Origin: JARRNJ01 sp037385045 | Lineage (GTDB): Bacteria; Pseudomonadota; Gammaproteobacteria; JASBUN01 | NCBI GenBank assembly: GCA_037385045.1 | Contig: JARRNJ010000044.1 | Coordinates: 1 to 19,460 of the forward strand | Length of the DNA stretch: 19,460 bases | Direction of reading: 5' to 3' | Shown: piece by piece, positions 7,656-15,401 of the stretch | Layout of the letters: each line of letters begins with the position of its first letter | How positions within the stretch are numbered: position 1 is the stretch's first letter | Notes under the pieces: model-generated | What the model was told of the DNA's origin: nothing | Seen by the model: the letters and a program-made list of their open reading frames with translations, nothing else | Database searches by the model: none | Program-made: the position numbers and the translations under genes

Positions 7656-8227
7656 TTCTTGTTCTCCGCGACCTTGCCCTTTTCCTTCTTATGGGACTGC
7701 ACCACATGAAGGACGAACTCGCTCACCCGGGCGCCGTCCTTGTCCACGGTCTTGATCACGCGCAGGTCCGGATCCGCAAGCCAGCCGGATTTCTCCAGGT
7801 TCCACATATAGTTGGATACCCGGGCGTTGGATTGGGCGATTCCGTTGAGGGTGATGCCGGAACCCTTCTCTTCCATCTTGGTGAGATAAACCCCGTCGGG
7901 CAGCGTCTTCACCAGCTCGTCGAAAAGGTGCACGAATTCAGGGCGACTCGCCTGCAGCTGCTGGATGATGTTGATGCGCGCCTCAAGCCGCTTGCGGGTC
8001 GCTTCCAGCGACCGTATCTCCTTGATCTGTTGATCGAGCTGGTGGATCTGGCCGTCGAGGTAGGCATTGCGCTCGCGCTGGAACTGGATCTGGCCGTCCA
8101 CGAAGAAGTGAACGCCCGCCATCGCCACCCCAGCCAGCACAACCGCCAGCCCGAGCACGACGATGAACTGCTGGCGCCTCTGTTTGCGCAGTTCCTCGCG
8201 CCACGGTAAGAGGTTAATGCGGGCCAT
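7652..8227 (-). CDS. pilN: Type IV pilus assembly protein PilN
   Basis: PilN anchors cytoplasmic PilM to the membrane and pairs with PilO. The 191-residue protein begins MARINLLPWREELRKQRRQQ. The INLLPWREE segment (4-12) is the conserved peptide that inserts into a groove of PilM. A single transmembrane helix follows (about 21-43), then a long coiled coil (about 47-95) rich in Gln, Glu and Arg, and a compact C-terminal domain (SGITLNGIAQSNARVSNYM). It starts one base after the pilM stop, which indicates translational coupling. Confidence 0.95.
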   Translation of the reverse strand: MARINLLPWREELRKQRRQQFIVVLGLAVVLAGVAMAGVHFFVDGQIQFQRERNAYLDGQIHQLDQQIKEIRSLEATRKRLEARINIIQQLQASRPEFVHLFDELVKTLPDGVYLTKMEEKGSGITLNGIAQSNARVSNYMWNLEKSGWLADPDLRVIKTVDKDGARVSEFVLHVVQSHKKEKGKVAENKK

Positions 8228-8228
8228 G

Positions 8229-9290
8229 TCAGTCGAAGCTCCTTAATGCAAGTCCACAGGCGATCATCAACGCGGGCGCATCGTTGCTCAACGTTTGCGG
8301 CTTGACGCGCGAGGACAGGGACATATTGGCGAAAGGATTGGCAATCGATGCCTCGGTGCCGAGCTTCGACTCGATCAGCTCGTCGACGCCAGCGATGGAA
8401 GCGCTGCCGCCTGCCAGCACGATGCGGTCCACGCTGCTGTACTGGCTGGAGGAGAAAAAGAACTGCAGGGAGCGGCTGACCTGCTGGGCCATGGCCTCCT
8501 TGAACGGCTCCAGCACCTCGGGCACGTAATTGTCGGGCAGGCCGCCCTGGCGTTTCGCCATGCCCGCTTCCTCGTACGACAGCCCGTAGCGGCGCATGAT
8601 CTCCTCGGTGAGCTGCTTGCCGCCGAACACCTGTTCGCGGGTATAGATGATCTTGAGGTCGTGCAACACGTTCAACGTGGTCATGGTGGCGCCGATATCG
8701 ACCACCGCGATGGTCTGCTCCCGCCCGCCGTCGGGCAGCTGCTCACCCACCAGCCGGAAGGCATTCTCCAGCGCATAGGCCTCCACGTCCACGATGCGGG
8801 CGGTCAGTCCGCCGATTTCCAGCGCCGCCACGCGCATATCCACGTTCTCGCTGCGCGATGCGGCCAGCAAGACGTCCACTGAATCGGGGTTTTTCTCCGC
8901 GGGCCCGAGGACCTCGAAATCCAGGTTGACTTCTTCCAGGGGGTAGGGAATATATTGGTCGGCCTCCAGCTCGATCTGGCTTTCCATTTCCTCGTCGGTG
9001 AGCGAGCCGCTCATGGTGATGACCTTGGTGATGACGGCCGAACCCGCCACGGCCACCGCGGCGTCGCGGGTGCGCGACCCGGAGCGCTTGACGGCACGGC
9101 GGATGGTCTCGCCCACCGCCTCCACGTCGGCGATGTTCTTTTCCACAACCGAATTGGGCGGCAGGGGCTCGACGGCATAACTCTCCACCCGGTAGCGGCC
9201 GCCCGAACGATTCAGTTCCAGCAGCTTGACAGCGGTAGAGCTAATGTCGAGGCCGAGTAAAGGGGGCTTTTTCCTTGAGAAGAGTGCCAC
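8229..9290 (-). CDS. pilM: Type IV pilus assembly ATPase-like protein PilM
   Basis: PilM is a cytoplasmic actin-like protein that binds nucleotide and the N-terminal peptide of PilN, joining the pilus motor to the alignment complex. The 353-residue length is normal. Actin-fold motifs are visible: phosphate-1 GLDISSTAVK (13-22), phosphate-2 VVDIGATMTTLNVL (196-209) and the adenosine motif IVLAGGSASIAG (290-301). The start codon is GTG at 9290, supported by AAGGA about eight bases upstream and by the usual N-terminus (ALFSRKKPPLLGLDI). It opens the pilMNOPQ operon and is divergent from mrcA; a strong promoter lies at 9343-9371. Confidence 0.96.
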   Translation of the reverse strand: MALFSRKKPPLLGLDISSTAVKLLELNRSGGRYRVESYAVEPLPPNSVVEKNIADVEAVGETIRRAVKRSGSRTRDAAVAVAGSAVITKVITMSGSLTDEEMESQIELEADQYIPYPLEEVNLDFEVLGPAEKNPDSVDVLLAASRSENVDMRVAALEIGGLTARIVDVEAYALENAFRLVGEQLPDGGREQTIAVVDIGATMTTLNVLHDLKIIYTREQVFGGKQLTEEIMRRYGLSYEEAGMAKRQGGLPDNYVPEVLEPFKEAMAQQVSRSLQFFFSSSQYSSVDRIVLAGGSASIAGVDELIESKLGTEASIANPFANMSLSSRVKPQTLSNDAPALMIACGLALRSFD

Positions 9291-9342
9291 CGTAATTTTC
9301 CTTTCTTATACTCGCGGTTAGCGGACAAACATGCCCTAACAG

Positions 9343-9371
9343 ATTAAATGCTATGAACAACTGTATGTCAA
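9343..9371 (-). promoter_or_regulatory. Sigma-70-type promoter for pilMNOPQ
   Basis: On the minus strand the sequence holds a perfect -35 hexamer TTGACA (9371-9366), a 17-bp spacer and a -10 hexamer TTTAAT (9348-9343), one base from consensus. Transcription would start near 9336 and give a leader of about 46 bases before the GTG of pilM at 9290. The position in the AT-rich divergent gap between pilM and mrcA supports it. Confidence 0.65.
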
Positions 9372-9424
9372 CTAATGTCTTCCAACGCCAAACCTTATAA
9401 AATGTCCATTTCTAGGGGATGGTA

Positions 9425-9453
9425 TTGAAAGTCTGGTAGATTGTCGATATCTG
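9425..9453 (+). promoter_or_regulatory. Possible mrcA promoter (weak match)
   Basis: TTGAAA (9425-9430), a 17-bp spacer and TATCTG (9448-9453) give a plausible but imperfect -35/-10 pair 61 bases before the mrcA start. The -35 matches in five of six bases and the -10 in only three. No better pair with correct spacing was found by eye in 9291-9513, although a TATAAA sits at 9396-9401 without a good -35. Confidence 0.25.
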
Positions 9454-9513
9454 TGCCAAGGTATCGGTCACACTCCGAATTTTCTTGAACCCCTCACTTG
9501 ATTTATCCGACAC

Positions 9514-12072
9514 ATGTCACGCTTTCTGCGACGTCTGCTAAAATTTCTCCGCTTTGGCTTTGCCGCCCTGTTCGCCGCCGCCACCGCCGGGGCCATCCTG
9601 CTGGGCGCGGCCTACCTCTACTTGGCGCCAAAACTGCCGTCCATAGAGAACCTTAAGGATGTCCAGCTGCAGGTGCCGCTGCGGGTTTTCACCGCCGACC
9701 ACAAGCTGATCGCCGAATTCGGCGAAAAGCGGCGCACCCCGGTGAAGTACCAGGACGTGCCCGACCGTATGATCAAGGCGTTCCTGGCCGCCGAGGACGA
9801 CCGCTTCTTCCAGCATCCAGGGGTCGACTACCAGGGCATTCTGCGGGCGGTAATCCATCTGATCAAAACCGGCCGGAAGGGCCAGGGCGGATCCACCATC
9901 ACCATGCAGGTGGCGCGCAACTTCTTCCTCAGCCGGGAAAAAACCTTCACCCGCAAGCTCAACGAGATCTTTCTGGCGTTGAAGATCGAGCGCGAACTCA
10001 CCAAGGAAGAGATTCTCGAGCTGTACCTGAACAAGATCTATCTCGGCAACCGGGCCTATGGGGTGCAGGCTGCAGCGCACGTCTATTACGGCGTCGGCAT
10101 CGATCAGCTGACCCTGGCCCAGACCGCCATGATCGCCGGCCTGCCCAAGGCTCCGTCGCGGTTCAATCCCATCATCAACCCCTCCCGGGCGCTGGAACGG
10201 CGTGGTTATGTGCTCGGGCGCATGCATGACCTGGGCTTCATCACCGACAGCCAGTACAAATCCGCCATGCAGGAACCGGTCAGCGCCACGCTGCACGCAC
10301 TCAATGTGCAGGTGCGGGCGCCCTACGTGGCGGAAATGGTTCGCGCCGACATGGTGCAGCGCTACGGTACCGACGCCTACACGGCCGGCTACCAGGTCTA
10401 CACCACCCTCGACGCGGCGCATCAGCGTGACGCCAGCCAGGCCTTGCGGCATGCGTTGCTCGAGTACGACCAGCGCCACGGCTACCGCGGCGCCGAGAAG
10501 CATATCGATCTCGCCCAGCAGCCCGACCAGGACAGCTGGAATCAACTGCTGAGCGACCTCCCGGTGGTCGGCGGCCTGCTGCCGGGCCTGGTCACCAAGG
10601 TCGAGGACAAGTCGATTACGGTGTACCTGGGCAAGGACGGCAGCATCCAGATCGGGTGGGGCGGCCTCGACTGGGCCCGGCCGTACATTGACGACAATCA
10701 CCGCGGCCCCGCGCCCAAAAAGGCCGGCGATATCGTCAAGCCGGGCGATGTCGTACGCGTTCAGCCGCTCGGCGATGCCAAGTGGCGCCTGGCACAGATA
10801 CCCCAGGTCTCCGGGGCCCTGGTGTCGCTCAACCCGCACGACGGCGCCATCGAGGCGCTGGTGGGCGGCTTCGACTATTACCAGAGCAAGTTCAACCGGG
10901 TCACCCAGGCCCGCCGCCAGCCGGGGTCCAGCTTCAAGCCCTTCATCTACTCGGCTGCGCTGAACAAGGGCTTCACCGCCGCCTCGCTCATCAACGACGC
11001 GCCGGTGGTGTTCAACGACCCGGCCCTGGAGAGCACCTGGCGGCCGGAAAACTACAGCGGCCGCTTCTTCGGCCCCACGCGCCTGCGCGAAGCGTTGGTG
11101 CACTCGCGTAACCTGGTATCGATCCGGCTGTTGCAGGCCATCGGCGTCAATTACGCGATCAAGTATGCCAGCCGCTTCGGTTTCCCTGCTGATGAGCTGC
11201 CCCGCAACCTGTCGCTGGCCCTGGGCAGCGCCAGCGTGACACCGCTGCAGCTGGCCACCGGTTACGCCGTATTCGCCAACGGCGGCTACCGGGTCAAACC
11301 GTACTACATCCAGCGCATCCTCAATGAGGACGGCACGGTGTTGTTCCAGAGCGACCCTGCGGTTGCCTGCCCCCAATGCGACCAGCAGGCCGGCAGCAGC
11401 GCCCAAGCGGACAAGACGGCTGCGCCTGCCGGCGCCGCCAATGCACAACCCCAGGCGCCGGCACCGGCGGCGTCCGGCGCCGGCTCGGCGTCCGCGGGCG
11501 ACAATGGGACAGCGGGCAACGCGGATACGGTGCCGGCCGGCGCGGCCGCCGATGCCCCCCCGACCCATCTGGCGCCGCGGGTGATCACGCCGCAGAACGA
11601 CTACCTGATGATCTCCATGATGCGCGACGTGATCCGCCGCGGTACGGGCCGGGCGGCCATGCGCCTGGGCCGCCACGACCTGGCGGGCAAGACCGGCACC
11701 ACCAACGATCAACGTGACGCCTGGTTCTCGGGTTTCAACCGCGATCTGGTGGCGACAGTGTGGGTCGGGTTCGACCAGGTGCACCCCCTGGGGCGGCGCG
11801 AAACGGGCGCCCGGGCGGCGCTGCCCGCGTGGATCAGTTATATGGGCGCAGCCCTGCGCGGCGTGCCCGAGAAGCCCCTGGACCAGCCGCCCGGCCTGGT
11901 CACGGTGCGCATCGATCCGGTGACGGGCCTGCTGGCCAGCAATACCACGCCCAATGCGATATTCGAGACGTTTCGGACCGATCATGTTCCGAAGCAGGTG
12001 GCCCAGTCGAAACCCGCGGCAGGCTCGGACCGACAGGGGGGTACCGGCGGAATCCCGCAGCAGATATTCTGA
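9514..12072 (+). CDS. mrcA: Penicillin-binding protein 1A (bifunctional)
   Basis: PBP1A polymerises glycan strands from lipid II and cross-links their peptides. The 852 residues begin with one transmembrane anchor (about 12-36). The GT51 domain follows, with the catalytic Glu94 in AAEDDRFFQHPGVD, GQGGSTITMQ (123-132) and KLNEIFLALKIE (148-159). An OB-like linker domain (about 325-440) comes next. The transpeptidase has the active-site Ser472 in SSFK (472-475), the SRN motif (531-533) and KTGT (726-729). Between SRN and KTGT lies an Ala/Pro/Gly-rich, probably disordered stretch (619-684) that opens with CPQC. The ATG at 9514 lacks a clear Shine-Dalgarno but gives the expected short cytoplasmic N-terminus. 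It is divergent from pilM, a standard arrangement (gene also called ponA). Confidence 0.97.
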   Translation: MSRFLRRLLKFLRFGFAALFAAATAGAILLGAAYLYLAPKLPSIENLKDVQLQVPLRVFTADHKLIAEFGEKRRTPVKYQDVPDRMIKAFLAAEDDRFFQHPGVDYQGILRAVIHLIKTGRKGQGGSTITMQVARNFFLSREKTFTRKLNEIFLALKIERELTKEEILELYLNKIYLGNRAYGVQAAAHVYYGVGIDQLTLAQTAMIAGLPKAPSRFNPIINPSRALERRGYVLGRMHDLGFITDSQYKSAMQEPVSATLHALNVQVRAPYVAEMVRADMVQRYGTDAYTAGYQVYTTLDAAHQRDASQALRHALLEYDQRHGYRGAEKHIDLAQQPDQDSWNQLLSDLPVVGGLLPGLVTKVEDKSITVYLGKDGSIQIGWGGLDWARPYIDDNHRGPAPKKAGDIVKPGDVVRVQPLGDAKWRLAQIPQVSGALVSLNPHDGAIEALVGGFDYYQSKFNRVTQARRQPGSSFKPFIYSAALNKGFTAASLINDAPVVFNDPALESTWRPENYSGRFFGPTRLREALVHSRNLVSIRLLQAIGVNYAIKYASRFGFPADELPRNLSLALGSASVTPLQLATGYAVFANGGYRVKPYYIQRILNEDGTVLFQSDPAVACPQCDQQAGSSAQADKTAAPAGAANAQPQAPAPAASGAGSASAGDNGTAGNADTVPAGAAADAPPTHLAPRVITPQNDYLMISMMRDVIRRGTGRAAMRLGRHDLAGKTGTTNDQRDAWFSGFNRDLVATVWVGFDQVHPLGRRETGARAALPAWISYMGAALRGVPEKPLDQPPGLVTVRIDPVTGLLASNTTPNAIFETFRTDHVPKQVAQSKPAAGSDRQGGTGGIPQQIF

Positions 12073-12109
12073 CCATCACAAGTTGTTCATCCATCGGGAG
12101 GAACGTCCA

Positions 12110-12721
12110 GTGGCGGTACACAGCAGCACCAAAGACAAACAAATGCGCCTGCGGATTGCCATGGAAGCTGCACGGATCCTGGCCGAAAGCGGACTGGACG
12201 ACTTCCAGGCCGCCAAGCGCAAGGCGGCGGCCCGCCTCGGAGCGCCCGATACCCGCAACCTGCCCAGCAACCTGGAGATCGAAGCGGCCCTGGTGGAACA
12301 CCAACGGCTGTTTGAGAGCGATACCCAGCCGGCGCGACTTCGCCACCTGCGCGAGACCGCCCGTTCGGCGATGGAGTTTTTCGGCGCCTTCCAGCCGCGT
12401 CTGGTCGGGCCGGTGCTCAACGGCACCGCCAACAGCCATTCGTCGGTCCAGCTGCACTTGTTCGCGCCCACCCCCGAGGAAGTCGTGGTGTTCCTGCTGG
12501 AACACAATATCCCCTACAAGGACGGTGAGCGCCGGCTGCGGTTTGGCCGCGAGGACTGCACCAGCTACCCCGTCTACCGCTTCATGGCCGAGGACGTGCC
12601 CATCGAGCTGATCGTGTTCCCGCTCGACGGCATGCGCCAGGCGCCGCGCAGCCCGGTGGACGGCCGCCCCATGGAGCGCGCCGGCCTGTCGCGGCTGGAC
12701 ACGCTGCTGACCGAGTGCTGA
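12110..12721 (+). CDS. Conserved hypothetical, nucleotidyltransferase-like
   Basis: This 203-residue protein has no function I can name with confidence, though it resembles a conserved proteobacterial hypothetical family. The N-terminal half is helical (MRLRIAMEAARILAESGL, DFQAAKRKAAARLG). The centre reads LVGPVLNGTANSHSSVQLHLF (98-118), which follows the G-T-(x)n-S-x-h-x-L pattern of minimal nucleotidyltransferases, and VPIELIVFP (163-171) could be the third strand. The two catalytic Asp of that fold are Ser and Gln here, so catalysis is doubtful. The C-terminus has the conserved-looking QAPRSPVDGRPMERAGL. The GTG start is chosen because GGGAGGAA stands at the right distance (12096-12103) and because the frame upstream lies inside mrcA. 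It begins 37 bp after the mrcA stop and is probably cotranscribed with it. Confidence 0.75.
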   Translation: MAVHSSTKDKQMRLRIAMEAARILAESGLDDFQAAKRKAAARLGAPDTRNLPSNLEIEAALVEHQRLFESDTQPARLRHLRETARSAMEFFGAFQPRLVGPVLNGTANSHSSVQLHLFAPTPEEVVVFLLEHNIPYKDGERRLRFGREDCTSYPVYRFMAEDVPIELIVFPLDGMRQAPRSPVDGRPMERAGLSRLDTLLTEC

Positions 12722-12746
12722 CCGCGGAGCGGGTCCGGTCGACAAC

Positions 12747-13703
12747 TCAGACCACGGGGTTGCGGACCTCGCCGGCGGAGAATGCGCGGATGTTGGCCAC
12801 CAGCTCGTCCACCAGCCGCTGGCGCGCCTCGCGGCTGGCCCAGGCCACATGGGGCGTGACAATCAGGTTGGGAATCGCGTTGTCGAGCAACGCATTGCCG
12901 TGGCGGGGAGGCTCGTCGCTCAATACGTCCACGCCGGCGCCGCCCAGGTGCCCGCTGCGCAGGGCATCCGCCAACGCCTCTTCGTCGACAATGCCGCCGC
13001 GTGCGGTATTGATCAGCATGGCGCCCGGCTTCATCAGACTCAGCTCCGCGGCCCCCAACAGGCCGCGGGTTTCCTCGGTGAGGGGGCAATGCAGGCTCAG
13101 CACGTCCACCTGCGGCAGCAGGTCACGCAGCGCCGTGCGGCCCTTGACCCGCTTGCGGGTGCCCGGGCGCAGGGCCACCAGCACCTCCATGCCAAACGCC
13201 CGCGCCACCGCGCCAACGCCCTTGCCCAGCTCCCCGTAACCGACGATACCGAGCTTTTTCCCCGCCAGTTCGCGCACCGGAAAATCGAGGCTGCAGAACA
13301 TGGGGCTGGCAGGCCATCTGCCGGCGCGCACCCATTCCCGATAATCGGTCAACCGCGTCGCCAGCGCCAGCATCAGTGCAAAGGTATGCTGCACTACGGC
13401 CGCCGTGGCGTAGGCGCGGACATTGCACACCTGCACGCCGCGCTCCCGGGCCACCTCCAGGTCGATGTTGTTGGTCCCGGTGGCCGCCACGCAGATCAGC
13501 TGCAGGCTGTCGCTCTCCCGCAGCGTATCGGCGCCGAGCGGCACCTTGTTGGAAACAACGACCTGGGCCCCAGCGATGCGCTCGGCGACGTCCTCGATGT
13601 CGGTCTGGTCGTAGAAATTCCACGACGGCAGCGTCGACACCAGCTGCGACAGGTCCAGATCACCCACGTCAACCGACGCACGGTCGAGAAACACCCCCAA
13701 CAT
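12747..13703 (-). CDS. D-2-hydroxyacid dehydrogenase (glycerate DH-like)
   Basis: This is a member of the NAD(P)-dependent D-isomer 2-hydroxyacid dehydrogenases, most like glycerate dehydrogenase/hydroxypyruvate reductase (HprA), which interconverts glycerate and hydroxypyruvate. The 318 residues show the Rossmann motif GYGELG (155-160) and the catalytic triad Arg235 (NTARGGIVDEEAL), Glu264 (LSDEPP) and His285 (TPHVAWAS). The ending HVAWASREARQRLVDE resembles the HprA branch, but the substrate cannot be settled from sequence alone; lactate or other 2-hydroxyacids are possible. The ATG at 13703 has GGGGAGG nine bases upstream. It converges with the hypothetical gene (25 bp gap) and diverges from hemH. 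Confidence 0.88.
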   Translation of the reverse strand: MLGVFLDRASVDVGDLDLSQLVSTLPSWNFYDQTDIEDVAERIAGAQVVVSNKVPLGADTLRESDSLQLICVAATGTNNIDLEVARERGVQVCNVRAYATAAVVQHTFALMLALATRLTDYREWVRAGRWPASPMFCSLDFPVRELAGKKLGIVGYGELGKGVGAVARAFGMEVLVALRPGTRKRVKGRTALRDLLPQVDVLSLHCPLTEETRGLLGAAELSLMKPGAMLINTARGGIVDEEALADALRSGHLGGAGVDVLSDEPPRHGNALLDNAIPNLIVTPHVAWASREARQRLVDELVANIRAFSAGEVRNPVV

Positions 13704-13838
13704 CCGCAGCTGCCTCCCCGTTTAATCCAGGGCCAAGCATAGCCCGTATCCGCTGCACGGGCGAATGGCCGCCGACATGCGCGCGCTGCCCGGCGCCAGT
13801 ATACTTGGCCGTGTCACCGCCCATCGCCAAGGTCTTGC

Positions 13839-14891
13839 ATGCCCCGCTACGCTCCCGAATCCGTCGCCGCCCGCCAGCAGCCGCCCGCTACCGGCATTCT
13901 GCTGGCCAATCTCGGGACGCCTGACGCGCCGACGCCGGCGGCGCTGCGCCGTTATCTGGCCGAGTTCCTGTTCGATCCCAGGGTCATCGAGCGGCCCCGG
14001 CTGCAATGGTGGCTGATCCTGCACGGCATCATTCTGCGCGTGCGGCCGCGCAAAGCTTCCCATGCCTACCGGAAAGTGTGGACCAGCGAGGGCTCGCCGC
14101 TGCTGGCGATCTCGCGACGCCAGGAGGCCGGGCTGCGGGCGGCGCTGGAACAACGCCTGGCGGGCCCGGTCAATGTTGAGCTGGCGATGCGCTATGGCAG
14201 CCCGTCGATCCGCAGTGCACTGGAGCGGCTGAAAGCGGTCAACGCCCAGCGGGTGCTGGTACTGCCCCTGTATCCGCAATACTCCGCCACCACCACCGCC
14301 TCGACCCTGGACGCCGTCAGCGCGGTACTGAGAACGTGGCGCGTGGTGCCGGAGCTGCGCATGATCAGCGCCTATTACGCCGAAGACGGCTACATCCGCG
14401 CCCTGGCCGACAGCGTGCGCCGCTACTGGGCCGAGCACGGCCGGGGAGACCGGCTGCTGTTCTCCTTTCACGGTCTTCCCAAGCGCTACGCCGATGCCGG
14501 TGACCCCTACGGCGAACAGTGCCTGTGCACCGCCAACTGCGTGGCCGACGCCCTGCAGCTGCCGGCCGACCGCTGGCAGGTGACGTTCCAGTCACGCTTC
14601 GGGCCGGAAGAATGGCTGCAACCGTATACCGACAAGACCCTCGAGCAATGGGGGGCCGACGGCGTCGGGCGCGTCGACGTGATGTCACCGGGATTTGCAG
14701 CCGACTGCCTGGAGACGCTGGAGGAAGGCGCCATGGCCAACCGGGAGCTGTTCCTGGCCGCGGGTGGGAAAGATTACCACTACATCCCGGCGCTCAACGA
14801 CGACCCGGCCCACATCGAGTTCCTCGCCGACCTGGTGGTGAAGCACTGTGGCGGCTGGCCGGCGGGGGATTCTTCAGGCGGGGACCAATAA
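13839..14891 (+). CDS. hemH: Ferrochelatase
   Basis: HemH inserts Fe(II) into protoporphyrin IX, the last step of protohaem synthesis, at the membrane surface. The 350 residues show GILLANLGTPDAPT (19-32), the block LVLPLYPQYSATTTAST (140-156), the catalytic His211 in SFHGLPKRYADAGDPY (209-224) and the conserved Glu292 in DCLETLEE. A local Cys cluster (CLCTANC, 228-234) follows the active-site loop. The ATG at 13839 has AAGG six bases upstream. A TATACT at 13800-13805 could be a -10 element but has no good -35. The stop codon TAA at 14889-14891 lies inside the first repeat array, so the repeat begins exactly at the end of the gene. Confidence 0.96.
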   Translation: MPRYAPESVAARQQPPATGILLANLGTPDAPTPAALRRYLAEFLFDPRVIERPRLQWWLILHGIILRVRPRKASHAYRKVWTSEGSPLLAISRRQEAGLRAALEQRLAGPVNVELAMRYGSPSIRSALERLKAVNAQRVLVLPLYPQYSATTTASTLDAVSAVLRTWRVVPELRMISAYYAEDGYIRALADSVRRYWAEHGRGDRLLFSFHGLPKRYADAGDPYGEQCLCTANCVADALQLPADRWQVTFQSRFGPEEWLQPYTDKTLEQWGADGVGRVDVMSPGFAADCLETLEEGAMANRELFLAAGGKDYHYIPALNDDPAHIEFLADLVVKHCGGWPAGDSSGGDQ

Positions 14892-14924
14892 CGCAGAGGG
14901 CGCAGAGACGCAGAGGACGCGGAG
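14888..14924. repeat. CGCAGAG heptamer array, left inverted copy
   Basis: Four heptamers CGCAGAG (the last one CGCGGAG) stand at 14892, 14901, 14909 and 14918, spaced 9, 8 and 9 bases. The block begins ATAACGCAGAG and contains the hemH stop codon. By eye it matches the reverse complement of 15084-15120 in 32 of 37 bases and of 15287-15323 in 33 of 37. The three blocks therefore form inverted-repeat ends of a 233-bp unit (14888-15120) plus a duplicated right end. Confidence 0.85.
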
Positions 14925-15006
14925 AAAGAACAATAGCAAGTGGGTTGTCAACCATCGCTGACGTCCCTGCCGGAACTGTGCAATCATGCTGTGGCCAACG
15001 CGCGCT

Positions 15007-15209
15007 GTAGATGTCACCGGGCGCGTCGCAGCGCGAAACCGCAACGACGCTCGACCGAGGCCAGTCGACGTACAATCAGACTCCTTTGCGTCCTCTGCGC
15101 CTCTGCGTACTCTGCGTTATCAGCCGCTGCCGGCAGAATCTACGGCAGGTCGGTTGACTCCATCAGAGAGCGGTCGATTGCGCGCGCCGCGCCGCGGCCA
15201 ATCCGCGCG
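15007..15209. repeat. Tandem duplication, copy 1 (203-bp period)
   Basis: Bases 15007-15198 align without gaps to 15210-15401, with about 18 differences in 192 positions (roughly 91% identity, counted by eye). The copy carries an inverted heptamer array (CTTTGCG then three CTCTGCG, 15084-15116, ending TTAT at 15120) and a copy of the 3' end of gltD (15140-15198). A weaker trace of homology continues about 14 bases to the left (GGCCAA followed by CGCG). It is the outer, more diverged copy; the inner copy ends inside the real gltD. Confidence 0.88.
15140..15198 (-). pseudogene. Duplicated 3' tail of gltD
   Basis: Read on the minus strand, this segment encodes GRGAARAIDRSLMESTDLP and a TAG stop, against GRGAAREIDRFLMGSTDLP and TAG at the true gltD end. 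Three residues differ and the frame is unbroken. It is about 19 codons of gltD carried along in the 203-bp duplication, with no start codon or upstream coding sequence, so it is a remnant and not a gene. Confidence 0.85.
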
Positions 15210-15401
15210 GTAGTTGTCACCGGGCGCGTCGCAGCACGAAGCCGCAACGACTCTCGACCGAGGGCAGTCGACACACAATCAGACTCCTTTGCGTCCTCTG
15301 CGTCTCTGCGTACTCTGCGTTATCAGCCGCCGCCGGCAGAATCTACGGCAGGTCAGTGGATCCCATGAGGAAGCGGTCGATCTCGCGCGCCGCGCCGCGG
15401 C
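15210..15401. repeat. Tandem duplication, copy 2, entering gltD
   Basis: This is the second copy of the 203-bp unit. It holds the right heptamer array (15287-15319, ending TTAT at 15323), the gltD stop codon at 15343-15345 and the last 19 codons of gltD. Homology with copy 1 stops at the GGCC at 15398-15401, inside the codons for Glu-Gly-Arg of gltD. Confidence 0.85.

Larger units (their letters stand above)
14892..15342. other. Non-coding interval between hemH and gltD
   Basis: These 451 bases separate two convergent genes. They are filled by the heptamer arrays and the tandem duplication described separately. The stretch 14925-15006 (beginning AAAGAACAATAGC) is the only part outside these repeats, and I see no gene, tRNA or classical hairpin-plus-T-tract terminator in it. 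Short open frames here follow the repeats and lack ribosome sites. Confidence 0.7.

Noticed and set aside
6493..7707. Long open frame extending pilP upstream through all of pilO
   Set aside because: The lipoprotein signal at 7059, the ATGA overlap with pilO and the family length fix the pilP start; the upstream part is translation of pilO in the wrong frame.
9441..9462. TTGGCACAG on the minus strand as a possible sigma-54 site
   Set aside because: The -24-like GG is present, but the -12 GC dinucleotide is not at the required spacing.
11368..11379. CPQC motif in PBP1A as a possible novel metal or redox site
   Set aside because: From memory, E. coli PBP1A has a similar VACPECD at the same place, so this is a family feature and not a novelty here.
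9538..11985. 815-codon open frame on the minus strand opposite mrcA
   Set aside because: It mirrors the codons of a clear PBP1A in high-GC DNA; its translation is low-complexity Arg/Gly/Ala with no recognisable domain and no ribosome site.
14892..15342. Direct heptamer repeats as a CRISPR array
   Set aside because: The repeats are 7 bp with 1-2 bp spacing, in inverted blocks, with no cas genes; this is not a CRISPR structure.
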